From: Tomocerus qinae
Lineage: Eukaryota > Arthropoda > Collembola > Entomobryomorpha > Tomoceridae
Length of the DNA: 64,000 bases
Assembly: GCA_020055645.1 (NCBI GenBank)
Contig: CM034549.1
Span: 27,549,930-27,613,929 of the forward strand
Reading direction: 5' to 3'
The notes under the pieces were generated by a model that made no database searches, was not told the origin of the DNA, and saw only the letters and a program-made list of their open reading frames with translations. A program made the position numbers and the translations under genes. Below are positions 1-11,580 of this stretch, piece after piece (positions within the stretch are counted from its first letter, which is position 1; every line of letters begins with the position of its first letter).

Positions 1-1800
1 GGCTTATGTAAGCCAAAAGGCAGGAGAAAATTAGAAAAGTTTTAGCCATTATTACTTAATTTTCTGAAAAAAATAAGTAGAAAAAAATAGCAGAGTGAAG
101 TTATGTCTATGTAGGAGGAAGTTACAAGTTTCACTAATGAGTTTCGTGTTTCCAAACTGGATTTTATACGCTCTGGACTATTTCCCCACCGAAATAAACG
201 ACGTCGGTAATCACTACACTTAAAGGTACTACAATCTTGGAGAGATAACTCTATGCATACATCACAAGAAAATATTTGAACCCATGCACTATTTAAATAA
301 ATATCACTATCCCTGATTACACATAGGTCTGATAATCGGTTACCTAGAATCGAATACATTCACAACAATATACCTTAATATCCATTAAAATGGGGTAGTA
401 GATTGGATATTTCAGTTTCAACACACGCAACTCCTAAAGGAAAATGAAATTAGTTTATAATTAATGTTAGAATTATCTTTGAACTTGAACACTATCGGTC
501 GGATCAGACTTTTACCCTTCCCTAATTACTTCCAAGTACTATTATAATAAATGCGTATATCCGTATTGTCATCGTTTGTTCATCACGATATTACAAACAC
601 ACAAAACATATTACATATCAATGAGGCTTCCTAATGAATGAGCCAATCAGGCCCGTTTAAGATGAGTCCAGGATGTCTCACTTATTTTCATTATTTACTG
701 AGTGTATCTTTCCCTTAAGGTATCAAGATAAGCAAAATATTTATGATCCTCAGTCCTTAACCGTAACCTCATTTAAAACTGATATTCAATGTTTTCCAAC
801 CAATGCTTGATAATGCAATGCGATGAGATCTTATGATATGGAACCTTTAAGTTTTCTTATACAAGTAATGAATACTCTCACAGTGGGTATTTAGTACTTA
901 TACATTGATAGTAAGAATATTATGGCTGCGAAATAATTTAATTTTCAGCGAGTACTTTTCTCGATTCTCGAGAGCACATTTTGATTTTGTATAATGCGTT
1001 TATTCCCGATTCCTTTTTATGATAGTACAATTGGGATAGGGTAACAAGAGAAATCGGAGTTTTCCAAAATAGGTTATATAATCCTACTGGCTCATAAATA
1101 TTTCATTCATCTCATTGACAGACGTTCTATTTCTATAATAGCATTTTACTGGGGCGCATAGTAAAAATTGGAATTTTTGCACTACTTTCTATAATTTAAT
1201 ATTGCATAAACGAATAAATGTACTATGTGAAATCAAAATGAGACGACTGTTTCAAAAATCAATGCTCAGTCTGGCCCATGAAAAAGGTCTAACTTTTACG
1301 TACCAAGGACCCTATAGATTCCTTACTGACACAGCTACACACAGCATTTGGATATCACACTCACAAACTCAATATTCTTCTTCATGTTACTATGGATTAT
1401 TAGATTCTGTCTGAAGAATGTTTGTTCAATATCATTGAGAAACGAAGTCTATGCTAATACCCTTCCCTAATCAACGTGGTCGATATTTTGATGTTGTTCA
1501 ATTTCCTAGCATCAAGATTGTTCTCAAAGAATGTTTTGAAAACCTTTGTGCCCTGCTAATACAATTACGATTCTAAAACACCATAATCAATTCCAGTGAT
1601 TTTTATTTTACAGAATAGACTAGAAAAACTTATACACAATAAGCAATGCCTTCCGTTAAGTGGATGCCCGATAAGTGCAATCCTCCGGTGGATATGGGGA
1701 AAACGACAGTTGTTAGTAATCCATAACCATAAATTCATTTGCTAACTAAATTAATATGATTACGTAACAAAACATTAATTCTGATACTTTTGGCTTAAGT
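1..1800. other. No gene recognised (5' flank)
   Basis: AT-rich DNA with many stops in all frames. The short open frames here have no recognisable motif, no plausible splice partners and unremarkable composition. I see nothing I can support as a gene. Confidence 0.5.
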
Positions 1801-1810
1801 ATACGAGTAA

Positions 1811-2092
1811 TTGAATAATGAAATCGAACTATTACAGTTTGCGGCTGCAATACCCGGAAGGAACGATAATTACACAAAGCCATTCGGTTGGTCTGAATAT
1901 GAAGCTGCTTTTCGTCATCAATATGTCCCAGATCCATGTCCTCCCCGCCATCCCTGCATTGATAGATGTAGACCAAGAGGAACGGACAGAAAACCTAATC
2001 CGAGACAGTTTTTTAATCGAGGAAAAGTCCCAAGACCAAGTATTACAATTCGGATTCATTTTTTACCAATGAAAAATTCATACACAAGTTAA
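1811..2092 (+). other. Possible upstream exon(s) of CFAP45
   Basis: Two overlapping plus-strand frames stay open for 84-93 codons just upstream of the CFAP45 exons. One (1811-2092) is rich in Pro, Arg and Asn. The other (1818-2072) ends in a charged stretch that might correspond to the poorly conserved CFAP45 N-terminus. I could not find a splice pair joining either frame to the exon at 2174 in phase, so this is a candidate only. Confidence 0.2.
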
Positions 2093-2173
2093 TGGATGGA
2101 TGTAAAAAATTTTTAGTATAAAAAATGTTTAAAATGTTTTTCTCGATGCTTGCAAGAAATATGCAGTTTTTGC

Positions 2174-4236
2174 ATGATGGCTCGATGCTGTTGTCCTATT
2201 CCTCCACCTTGGGACGAGTGCAAGGAAAAGGTTGTCGTTTATGACCCTGACAGTGTGCGAAATCTTTATGTTCACGGAGAGCTGAAAAATGAGCATCCTT
2301 ACGTATTGTCTAATACGGAATATGGACGTGTCGTCACAGAAGCTATTGTAAACAGTTTTATTTGATCAGTTTGAATGAGTGGTATTTACAGTTAGAAAAA
2401 TCAAGAACAATGAGAAGTAAACACACTAAATGACATTGTTTGAGTATCCTAATTAAACTAATCGTTTGTTTATTTATTTTCCTCGGTTAATCTATCTCGG
2501 TCAAGGTCCAAACCAAAGAAGAAAAAGAGGAGGAGTGTCAACAGAGATTAAGATGTAAAAACATGGCACGTATGAGATGCGAGGAGTTTGCCGATGAATT
2601 GAGATTGATGGACAAATGCAAGTTTAATGCTTCAATTAGCCCCGAGGCTCAAGAGGTTAATTTTCGTTTGGATTTTCAATAGCAGAACAGAAATAATTTT
2701 ATTTTAATATAATGCGGATTATTGTAGGACATGGAAGAAGTAATTTGTCGGGCTGAAAAGATTCTCAAAAATGATGAACCGGAAGTTCGCACTGTTAATA
2801 AAGTCATACTTGCAGCCAAAGTTCAGGCAATTCGTGAAGCTCAGTTGGCTGAAAAAGAACTTATCAAGTAAATATAAAAATTATAATATGCAAATATGCA
2901 AAATGTGGAGATTTTTTTGCCATTGCATATATTTATAAAATTAGGTGTGAGCAGGCGGAAGAAGAGCGGAGGTTGTTGGCTTTAATAGAGCAAGACAAAG
3001 GACACGCTTTGATGAAAGATGATGACGAAGAAGTGAAGGCAGTTTGTGAAAAGAAAAAAGCTCTGATGGCAGCTTTGAGAGCTCAGCTAAATGATAAGGA
3101 GGCAATGAAGTTTTGGTCCAAAGAAAAGCTGGAAGCCGAACGGGCTCAAATGAAACAAATGTGGGAACAGTGGGAAATTGAGGATATGCAAAAACGGGCT
3201 TTGATAAACGAGAAAAAACATAAATTGGGAAATGAACTTCTTGAAGATCAATTGAAACATTTAGAAATGCAAAAGCAATTGAAAGAAATGGACAAAGCTT
3301 TAGACCAAAAGGTTTGATACAATTACTCTATCATTTTAAATCGAACTCTAGAGTGAAATTTATTTAGAGATGTAAATTATTTTAATGTAGATGGTTGAGT
3401 GGCAAAAGCAAAAAGCAGCAGAGGAAGAGAAACAGGAAGAAGAAAAGAAACAGGCAAAAAAAGCTAAAGAAATGGCTGTATTACAAGTTCTGGAAACGCA
3501 AAAACGAACTGGGGATGCTAAGGCAATTCGTGATGAACTGAGAGCCAAGCGTCATATGGAACAGCAAGAAAGGGAATGGCGACGGAAAGAAAGGGAAGAA
3601 GCAGACCGAAGACAGAAAAATTCCGAAGAACTCAAAGTGGCAATTTTGGATCAAATACAGTACCGGCAAAACTTTTTTACGGAACAAGCTGCTTTTGATA
3701 AGGCAGTGTATGACAAAATTTTCAATATTCAGGATGTTCGCATGGAAGAAGAGAGAAAGAAAGAGGAAGAGCGTCGGGTGGTAAGCAATTCCCCAAAATC
3801 GGAATTTAATTTTGGATTTTGGTCATTATATTGGAGATTTTTCATGATTTTTAAAAATAAATTCAACAGAGAAATGCGCAGTACAAATATGATCTCAAGG
3901 AGCAAATTCATCGTTTTCAAATGGGAAAAGTTCAAGAGAGGAAAGAACATTATATCGAGGGCATTAACTTGCGACGTGAAATGTCTCGACGAGATCAAGA
4001 AATTCGGTGTACAATGGAGAATAAACTGGATGAACTCAAGTACATTTTACGAAACTTCTTTTCCCTCGCCAAAAAATATTTTATAAAACATTCCTATTAC
4101 TTTTAAAGCAAATCATAATAAAAACTTTTCTCTTCTTAGGGATTCATGCCTCCCAGCCAAATATATTAACTACATCCGTAAAGCTGTTGATGAAGAATTG
4201 AAGCCAGAATGGCGGAAGAGTATGTCCAAACGGTAA
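2174..4236 (+). CDS. CFAP45: Cilia- and flagella-associated protein 45 (CFAP45)
   Basis: Coiled-coil protein of the trichohyalin-plectin-homology type; in this family it is a microtubule inner protein of the axonemal doublet in motile cilia and sperm flagella. Exons I place: (start uncertain) 2174-2347, 2506-2655, 2728-2867, 2945-3311, 3391-3780, 3870-4039, 4140-4236; every junction is GT-AG and keeps phase, giving about 495 aa (vertebrate CFAP45 is about 550). Diagnostic stretches are the 'VILAAKVQAIREAQ' block in exon 3, the 'LRAKR...REWRRKE' block near 3540-3590, and the C-terminal 'LPAKYINYIRKA' motif matching the family's Leu-Pro-x-Lys-Tyr end. Most of the protein is charged heptad-like Glu/Lys/Arg/Gln helix. 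The first in-frame ATG is at 2174, and an upstream exon is likely because the N-terminus is short. An AATAAA lies near 4438. Confidence 0.85.
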
Positions 4237-6091
4237 ACCGATAAAATGGACATCGATAAAGAAAGATTTGCAATCAACTATTAATTACTATGAATGAGTT
4301 GTAGACACTACCTAATGTAAATTGTTTAAAAATACTACGTACTCAGAAATCATGATAATAGTGTGACTTACTACTTATAATACGTCTGTTGGGCTATAAA
4401 AACCACAATGAATTCCACAGCTGAATATTGCATTGTAAATAAAAATACACTTTATTCCAAAGCTTATTGTTGCACTGACTCATAATTGCCCACTATAACT
4501 TGACTTGCTTCAATTCCTTGTAAACTGGGCATTAAGGAAGTAAAGATGTTTTTAATAGTGACTCAGAAACAATAATAATTATGCTTATTGATGACATAAA
4601 ACCCATTGCACGTTTAGTAATGACACAACCTTTCGCTTTTGTGACAGCTGTGGAGATTCGCTTCCATAAAATTGCCAATTCACACGCTCATACGTTTGGA
4701 CCTTGTTACTGAAAGTGAAACCTGTAAGGATATTTTGAAATATATTACTACAAAATTCTTTTGCGAAATTCAAAAAGGGCTACATCAAGGAGCTTTAACT
4801 GGTCGGGATATCCCTTGGTTGACACTCCTTGGGCTACATGATAAAGCTAGAGAATAATAATAGAAATCGACACAGTACTATAATGGAGCCCATAGTTACT
4901 GCCCCTGAGAGGGGAGTAATTTTGGGATCCAAAAATACTCTGTCGATAGACAACCATTAATAATATGAAAAATGTGCAGCAAAGTTCTGTTTTAGCTTTT
5001 GCAAATGACATTAGATCATAATACAGCGTTAGAGCTACAAAGAAAAATGTGACGTAGTCAATCTTTATAGGAGTAGTTGTTGAAGCTGAAGCACATTACC
5101 TTACATTTTACAATCTGTTTCCGTACCAAATCAAAATCGATAATTGTAAGTGTAACAGTAACAAGTTGGAGAAATCTGTCCTTATTGGTATGTTGTTTTC
5201 AACAGTTATTGTTATTGTTTTCCATTTGCTCATTATTATAGTAATGGGATATTTGACACAACTGACTACTCTCAATCGTAAAGCAAGTGTGTAGCATCTT
5301 TATTATACATTTAACTAAATATATACGTTATACCGTATTTCGGTATTTCAGCTTCCCTACTATGAAGTATGAACATGTCAAGTACGATTGAGTACATCAT
5401 AATCAGCATCAACTTTTAGAAAATGTGATAGAAAGCTTGAGAAACGGAGAGGTTTTGTGAATATTGTGTAAAGCAAGAGTCAGCGATGTAAAGTGGTTCA
5501 ACTCTGTAATGTTGGTTTGACACTTTGCTGTAACACGGAATACACACTCGCGGCTTGTCTCAAACTCTTATGACAAAATCCATTGACTAAAAATAGGTAT
5601 TTATATGTAGTATCCCTTTGGTTCTATGATTAAATGTGAATGTGGATCTTTATCGATTAGATAAAGTTAGAACCAGTTCTAGACACTGAAGAAATACGAG
5701 ACAGAATTAAATTAAACTGTATTAATCCTAATCTTCCAAACCAAACCTGACTGCGACCTTAGTATGTATACATTTGTGTTTTAAGTATAGCTAGCTCATG
5801 TACATCAGTTCCAGCCTTCACAAGAAGCTATTGATTTTAGATATTAGGTAGCAGTTAGTGTGCAATGTGTACCAACGACAATATTTGACATTTTATCATT
5901 TATTTATAGGACTCTGACTTAGAATTTTGGAAATCACAGCTGGCTCTGTGAAATCGTAATCTAAAAATCAACGTAGTATTTTTACACATGTGCTAGGAAG
6001 AAATAGAAACTAGTTCTAGTTTTTAATGTTTATCTAACCTAATAGATTCGTTCTACCAGTGTTGTAGTTAGCTCAACTTGTAACTTCCTTA
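4237..6091. other. No gene recognised
   Basis: Contains the CFAP45 3' region with a candidate polyadenylation signal near 4438. The open frames at 4585-4773 (-) and 4672-4857 (+) overlap on opposite strands and have no family resemblance or splice context. Otherwise AT-rich DNA without visible structure. Confidence 0.5.
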
Positions 6092-7565
6092 ATGAGAATA
6101 ATACTTAGCAGTAAGAGAGGAAGTAAATCTCAGATTTTTGGCAATAGTAGTAGCCATTCCCAACGAAGTTCCAGTTTTTCAGGACCAGGGACAAGTTTAG
6201 GATATTTAAAAACCCAATCCAGTGAAAATTCTGAGAATAAAACTAGTCTAAGGTTCAATTCAGCGGAAAATGTAACCGAAGGACGTAATTCTGAAAGTTT
6301 TAAAAATGAAACCCAGAAATGTAATTGCTTTCCTCATGGGAATTCCAGCTCACCATCAAAGAGTAACGTGAAGAAAGGGCTATACTTCTTTGGCAATGAA
6401 GTCCGCTTCATAAATAAGTTTTCAGAAAGTCAGGAAAGACACTTTGTACATTTGAAAAATTGCCCTGCTCGAAACACGATGTCGCGTGGAAATTCCATTT
6501 ATCATGAGAAGCAGGTATGTTCTTTTTCAAAAATGACTGTTACTTTATTTACAAGGTAATTGTGAAGACAGGACAGAATTTAAATATTGTTTTCAACAGG
6601 TTAAATCCTTATGTGCGCTTCATGCGCTGAATAATTTGTTTCAAGATGGTAAAGCCTTCTCACAGACAGAACTTGACACAATATGCAGGTATTCATGAAA
6701 TTTCTTATCTTTTCGTGATTTTGTAAAGTTTATTATTATTGATTGTGTGTAAAATTGAACAGATTCTATAAATTAATTTTAAAATTTTCAGAGACTTGTC
6801 ACCAAATTCGTGGGTAAACCCTCATAAATCCGTTTTGGGTCTTGGAAATTATGATATAAATGTAATCATGACGGCTCTGCAATCTAAAGACTACGAAACC
6901 AAATGGTTTGACAAGCGGAAGTAAGCAAAACTTTAAACTTATCTTTCCAAATCTTCCATTCACCTAAAATATTCGTTAAACGATTGATTGATAACTTCGT
7001 TTTTAATTTTTGTAGAGATCCGTCAGAGTTGAACTTTGATAACATATACGGTTTCATTCTTAATGTCCCAAGTGACTGCAAATTTGGATGGTTGTCCTTC
7101 CCTTTGAAAAGGAAGCACTGGGTTGCAATCCGACGTCTGCCACAACCGAGAGATTCTTCGCTCCACAGCTATTACAATTTGGATTCGAAACTGGAATTTC
7201 CAGACATAATCGGAAGCGAAGAAAATCTAATTACCTATCTGAGAGATGAACTGAAATCACCTGAAAAGGAATTATTCCTCGTCGTAACTTTGGATGTCGG
7301 AAGAAGTGAAGCTTGGAAAAAAAGCCGAAATGTTGAAAGTGGAGGTAGTAGTATCACCAATGTTGATAATTTAGATGGTATTTTCAACTGTAATGACACT
7401 CCCCTTGTCTGCGATATCAAAGATATTAGAAAAACGTCAAACGACAGTGGAGTGGTAGAGCTTCTTTCTGATTTCAAAGAGTTTAAAGATATAAGTGTTG
7501 TCGATTTAGACAAGGAGGAATTCTTCCGGCGACAAAGCAGTGGTGTCTGGAGCGATTTTAATTGA
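6092..7565 (+). CDS. Josephin-domain deubiquitinase (JOSD1/2 type)
   Basis: Cysteine protease of the Josephin family (MJD class), expected to cleave ubiquitin from substrates. Exons 6092-6514, 6600-6688, 6792-6920, 7016-7565 join in phase to 396 aa. The catalytic triad is visible: Cys146 in '[10 protein letters not shown]', His248 in 'KHWVAI' and Asn268 in 'YYNLDS'. The '[21 protein letters not shown]' region and 'IYHEKQ' lead-in are typical of JOSD1/JOSD2 rather than ataxin-3, and no ubiquitin-interacting motifs or polyQ are seen. JOSD1/2 are about 190-200 aa. This protein carries an extra Ser/Asn-rich N-terminus of about 135 residues and an acidic C-terminal tail of about 90 residues. An in-frame stop lies nine codons before the ATG, so 6092 is the first start in this exon. 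Confidence 0.9.
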
Positions 7566-9282
7566 AAATTCCTTTCAATTAAAAGATTTCCAAATCTTAG
7601 CCATTCTATGTTGTTGGTTGTGTGATGACGACTGAGAAGCTTTAAATATTAATATTTAATCCGTGACGGAGATATAGTTGCTGAATAATTATCATTCTTT
7701 TATCATACATTTACAGATACCTGACGTTATAAATACCAAACTTTTAGGCATGTGTGTACAACGGCTTTCTATCTAGATTACGTGAAACCATTTTACCTTG
7801 GATTTTGGCATTCTGTGAACTGTCTATTTTCAGTCGGACTTTATTTTAAGGCTTTTACATCCTTCTCTCGAGAACCTGTATGTATAAACTAAACTTAAAT
7901 GTATATACTTAAATCCTGAAATATTATGATTATTTATTAAAACTCTTCAGATTAAATCCGCATTTGAATCCCTAGTATTAATACACATATAATATTATTC
8001 ATTGTAGCAATTTTGAATTTGTATTTTATATTTAGCTTAGATTAAGATGTAAATCATCTAATGTAAAATGTAATCTTTGCTTCCGTATGAAGTCAATGAG
8101 TGACCTGAAATGAACCATCGTTTAGCGTACGTCTATATTTCCTAATTGTAAGTCCAAACAAGTTATTTCAACTTTAATTTGTGTGTAAATAGAGTTTACA
8201 TGAAATACGACTATAAATATTCTGCAATAGTGTTCCAAATGTACATAAATGTTATAAATAATACAGTTATCCATTTAGTAGTGAGTAACCTAATTTCAGC
8301 TGACTTACAATGCCGACCGCTATTTATCAACTATTTATGTGTGAAATGTATACTGACTTCCACAAGAAATAGAGTTTAAAATGTTACAACAGTTACAAAT
8401 GCATTGCCGATTTAGTAATGAACTGATTATTATGAAGCTGGATTTACAATCAATTTCTTGAATTAAGCGTTTAGTGCAATCCTAGTTAACATTTTTAAGA
8501 GTAGCAACACTTGAAATTGTACATTACGTAGAAGATTGAAGATGTAAATAGAATTTAATTATGTAGATTATGACCGAGTGTATTAATGTACAAGAATTAA
8601 TTAGCGTTAATTCAAAAAGTTGAACCTGTTCATTGTATGTTACTGGCAGTTGAATTTTGTATTATTTATGTGAATAGTGTCTATATGTAATAAGTATAGT
8701 GTGCTAATTTTGAATGGCAAAAATATGTTTATATTACGATGTAAATAACTTTACGCTACGTAAGATTCATTTGAAGAATTATTTTAATACGAGAATTACA
8801 TCCACATTTTATAACATGCATAATGTTAGTAAGCAAACCGGCGAAAGTTTATTCGCATATACCTATTGAAAATTTGGATACTTAGTACTGCTGAGTACAT
8901 TACTATATACTGGTACTGATATTTGTTACAAACCCATATGAATTGCTTGGTAGCATTCATTGCAAGTCATATTATTATACATGCTGTACATTATTTACCC
9001 GTTTTATGAGTTTCGTTCTGTAAAACTGCTAAAAGTGAGTATGTATGTACCAAAAACAAGTTTCACAGTGGTTAGTAAATTGTATTCATTGTTCAGAAAC
9101 TAATTAATTAGTATTTACCTATTTGTGTACCTAAAATAGACAATGTAATCAGATTGAAATCCAAGGCACCAAGTATGTAAAGAGACAGACAACTACTAAA
9201 CAGAAAAATAAGCAATAAATTGATTTAATAAATTGAAATAATTCAATCTAAAACATTTTCCGTGTTTGTAGTAGGTAGTATC
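7566..9282. other. No gene recognised
   Basis: AT-rich spacer between the Josephin gene (+) and the 3' end of the ionotropic receptor gene (-). No exon-like frame, repeat array or hairpin that I can support. Confidence 0.5.
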
Positions 9283-11580
9283 TTAAGCATGATTTCCATC
9301 AGCATATTCCACATGTTGACGATTACGAGATGCAATTAGTTTTCTTGCATTACGAATAGAGAAACATGTTTGCTCTACGACAAATATGAACAATGCGCAT
9401 AATAACCCAATAAACACAAAGGACCATATATCTTCTACTCTTTCGTCTTCCTCGAATATCTCCTCAAAAGAATCAAAAAGCTGCTCTTTAAAAGATAAAT
9501 CTACATCCTCTCCCCGGACTCTACGGTTAAGGTCATTTTTCTGGATTTCAACAGAAACTCCGAGTTCTTTCCTTGAGTCGTAGCTTTTTATTTTTTTAAA
9601 CGTGGTTACATGGTTAATTGTACCATAATGTATTTCTCCTTCGACAATGGACTGCAATTTCTTGCTAATCATGTCAGCAAATGGACTGAATTTTTTAAAC
9701 GCCAATGTCAAATACGAAGGTAACAATTCAGTGTCGACGTAAATCAAATGAGAATTGTCATCCTTAGTGCTGGCCAGGAAAGTTTTCAAGACGCTAGCAG
9801 TTCCAATGCAAGCAAATCTCGACTCGGATACTTTCTCTATGCAAGATGCATGACTGTCAAAGTATTGCATTTCTTCAGTGAGTTCCTTGTAGCTAGAGTT
9901 TCCAACTAGGTCGCTCCAAACAGATGGCTTTAAGAATGTTCCCCAACCCCATTCCTCTTTTGTCATTAAATCAGCCAGAGACTTGACCAACTTTTCTTTC
10001 GGTGCGTGTGTCATTATAGATATGAGAAAGGTCTTCACGTATGTTGAATAATAGATTGCTGAGAACCACCATAAGATAATGAATACCAAAGAAGTCCTCA
10101 AACGTAGATGAGAAACTCTAAAATTTTGCTGAAACCAAATTTTAACTGGGAGCCAAGAATATTCAAACCATTTGTGCCTGTAAAAAATCCCATAATATAC
10201 ATTATAACATTTATTACCAGTAATTATGAACATCTGCTACCCTAAAATCCGATTCTTACCATAACAATTAATTTGTACTTACCACCATGAGTATTTATCC
10301 CAGGCTTTTTGGTTTTTGTTATTTTTGGTCAAAGCTGGAAAAAACCATTTTTGGCATTTTTCAATAAAGCAAAGGATCCCACCAATGGATAATACATAAA
10401 TACATATCATAGTTATAGATTTGGCAGTCAGAAATTGAGAAAATGCAACCCAAACGCTCATATTATTTGAAACGGTCGCATCCATGTAAATCATGCCTAT
10501 AGAAAAGATTCCATAAGGATGGGAAACTTGAATATCATCGCTGTATTTCATATGATGAGTGAAAGCCAATCCAATTGAGTTCGAATGACTCATCAACTGT
10601 CCAATGTACCCATTCCAAGCTCCATCAACACTTTTCATCCCAATTTCGTATGCATATTTCATTTTTCTTATATCAACTGATATATTGAGACTATTTGCAA
10701 CCAATTTAATGAAGTGAAATGTGTGATTTGCTTCTGTGGAAATAGAAGTTTCCATATCTGCAACAGAATTGAGAGTTGACGGATGATAGATCAAATGGAA
10801 ATGTGCTTGATGAAAATCCTCTGTATATTTTTGAAAGAGGGAAGAACGGTATTCCTTGAGTATTCCATCGGATCCTATTCCTGCTGATAGAACAGCTACT
10901 CCTCTTTTAGCGTGTTTTTGGGGATGTTGGCCAGAAGAAGTGGAATTTGGAGAATAGCAATAAGGACAGAACGAGTAGAGTAATAGACGCATTTGATTCA
11001 ATTTGTTGTAACTCACAACGGCTTCAAGGATATCCCAAGTAAATTCTGCTTGATGTGGGCCCAAGATCATTTGCTTTGTAGATTCAAGTCCTTCCAAATC
11101 TGGGATCATTCGAAGAATGAATTTAGCATTTGGTAGGAAAGTCTTGTAAACTTTTTCCAGGAACTTTGGAAATATATCTTTTCGGACAAATTCTCCAAAC
11201 ACGATGTAACATTTTTCACTGAATTTGAAATCCTGTGGATGAATTTTAAATTTTTGCAGAGGAGATCCCTTTATTTTGTTCCAATTGAAGTAAATTATTG
11301 GTTTTAACCGAGAGTTTTGCTGTACAATCAATTCAGTTTCCAAAGACAAGTGGGACGGCTCATCTCTATGTAGCAAGACCATCGTACAATTTTCATACTC
11401 AGGCTTCTTCATTACCAACTGTGCCAATTGGTAGAATATCGAAGTACTTTCCGTTATGACTTTGTCAACTTTTTCCTGTTCTTCGGACAATATTTCTATA
11501 ATTGGGGATGATCCTCCGCAGTTATTATAAACTGCAACGAAAGTCAATACCAATAAAAGTATCTTTATCTTGAATGCCAT
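9283..11580 (-). CDS. Divergent ionotropic receptor (IR-like)
   Basis: Ligand-gated cation channel of the variant ionotropic glutamate receptor family used by protostomes for chemosensation, hygrosensation or thermosensation; plasma membrane of sensory neurons expected. Two exons, complement(9283..10177, 10283..11580), with donor GTAAGT and acceptor TTTTTTACAG, give 730 aa. An N-terminal hydrophobic signal (residues 1-20) is followed by a short extracellular region, the S1 ligand-binding lobe, TM1 at about 385-407, the pore region and TM2 at about 461-484 (both after the intron), the S2 lobe, and TM3 at about 684-702 with a short cytosolic tail. The conserved glutamate-binding Arg of S1 is not evident near 'LAFTHHMKY', as expected for a divergent IR. 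No large amino-terminal domain, so not a co-receptor of IR8a/IR25a type. Confidence 0.8.

Noticed and set aside
42..359. 105-codon minus-strand open frame at the left edge
   Set aside because: Low-complexity, no family resemblance, no supporting start or splice signals.
4585..4857. Overlapping small frames on both strands after CFAP45
   Set aside because: Neither shows homology or splicing; opposite-strand overlap is typical of chance frames.
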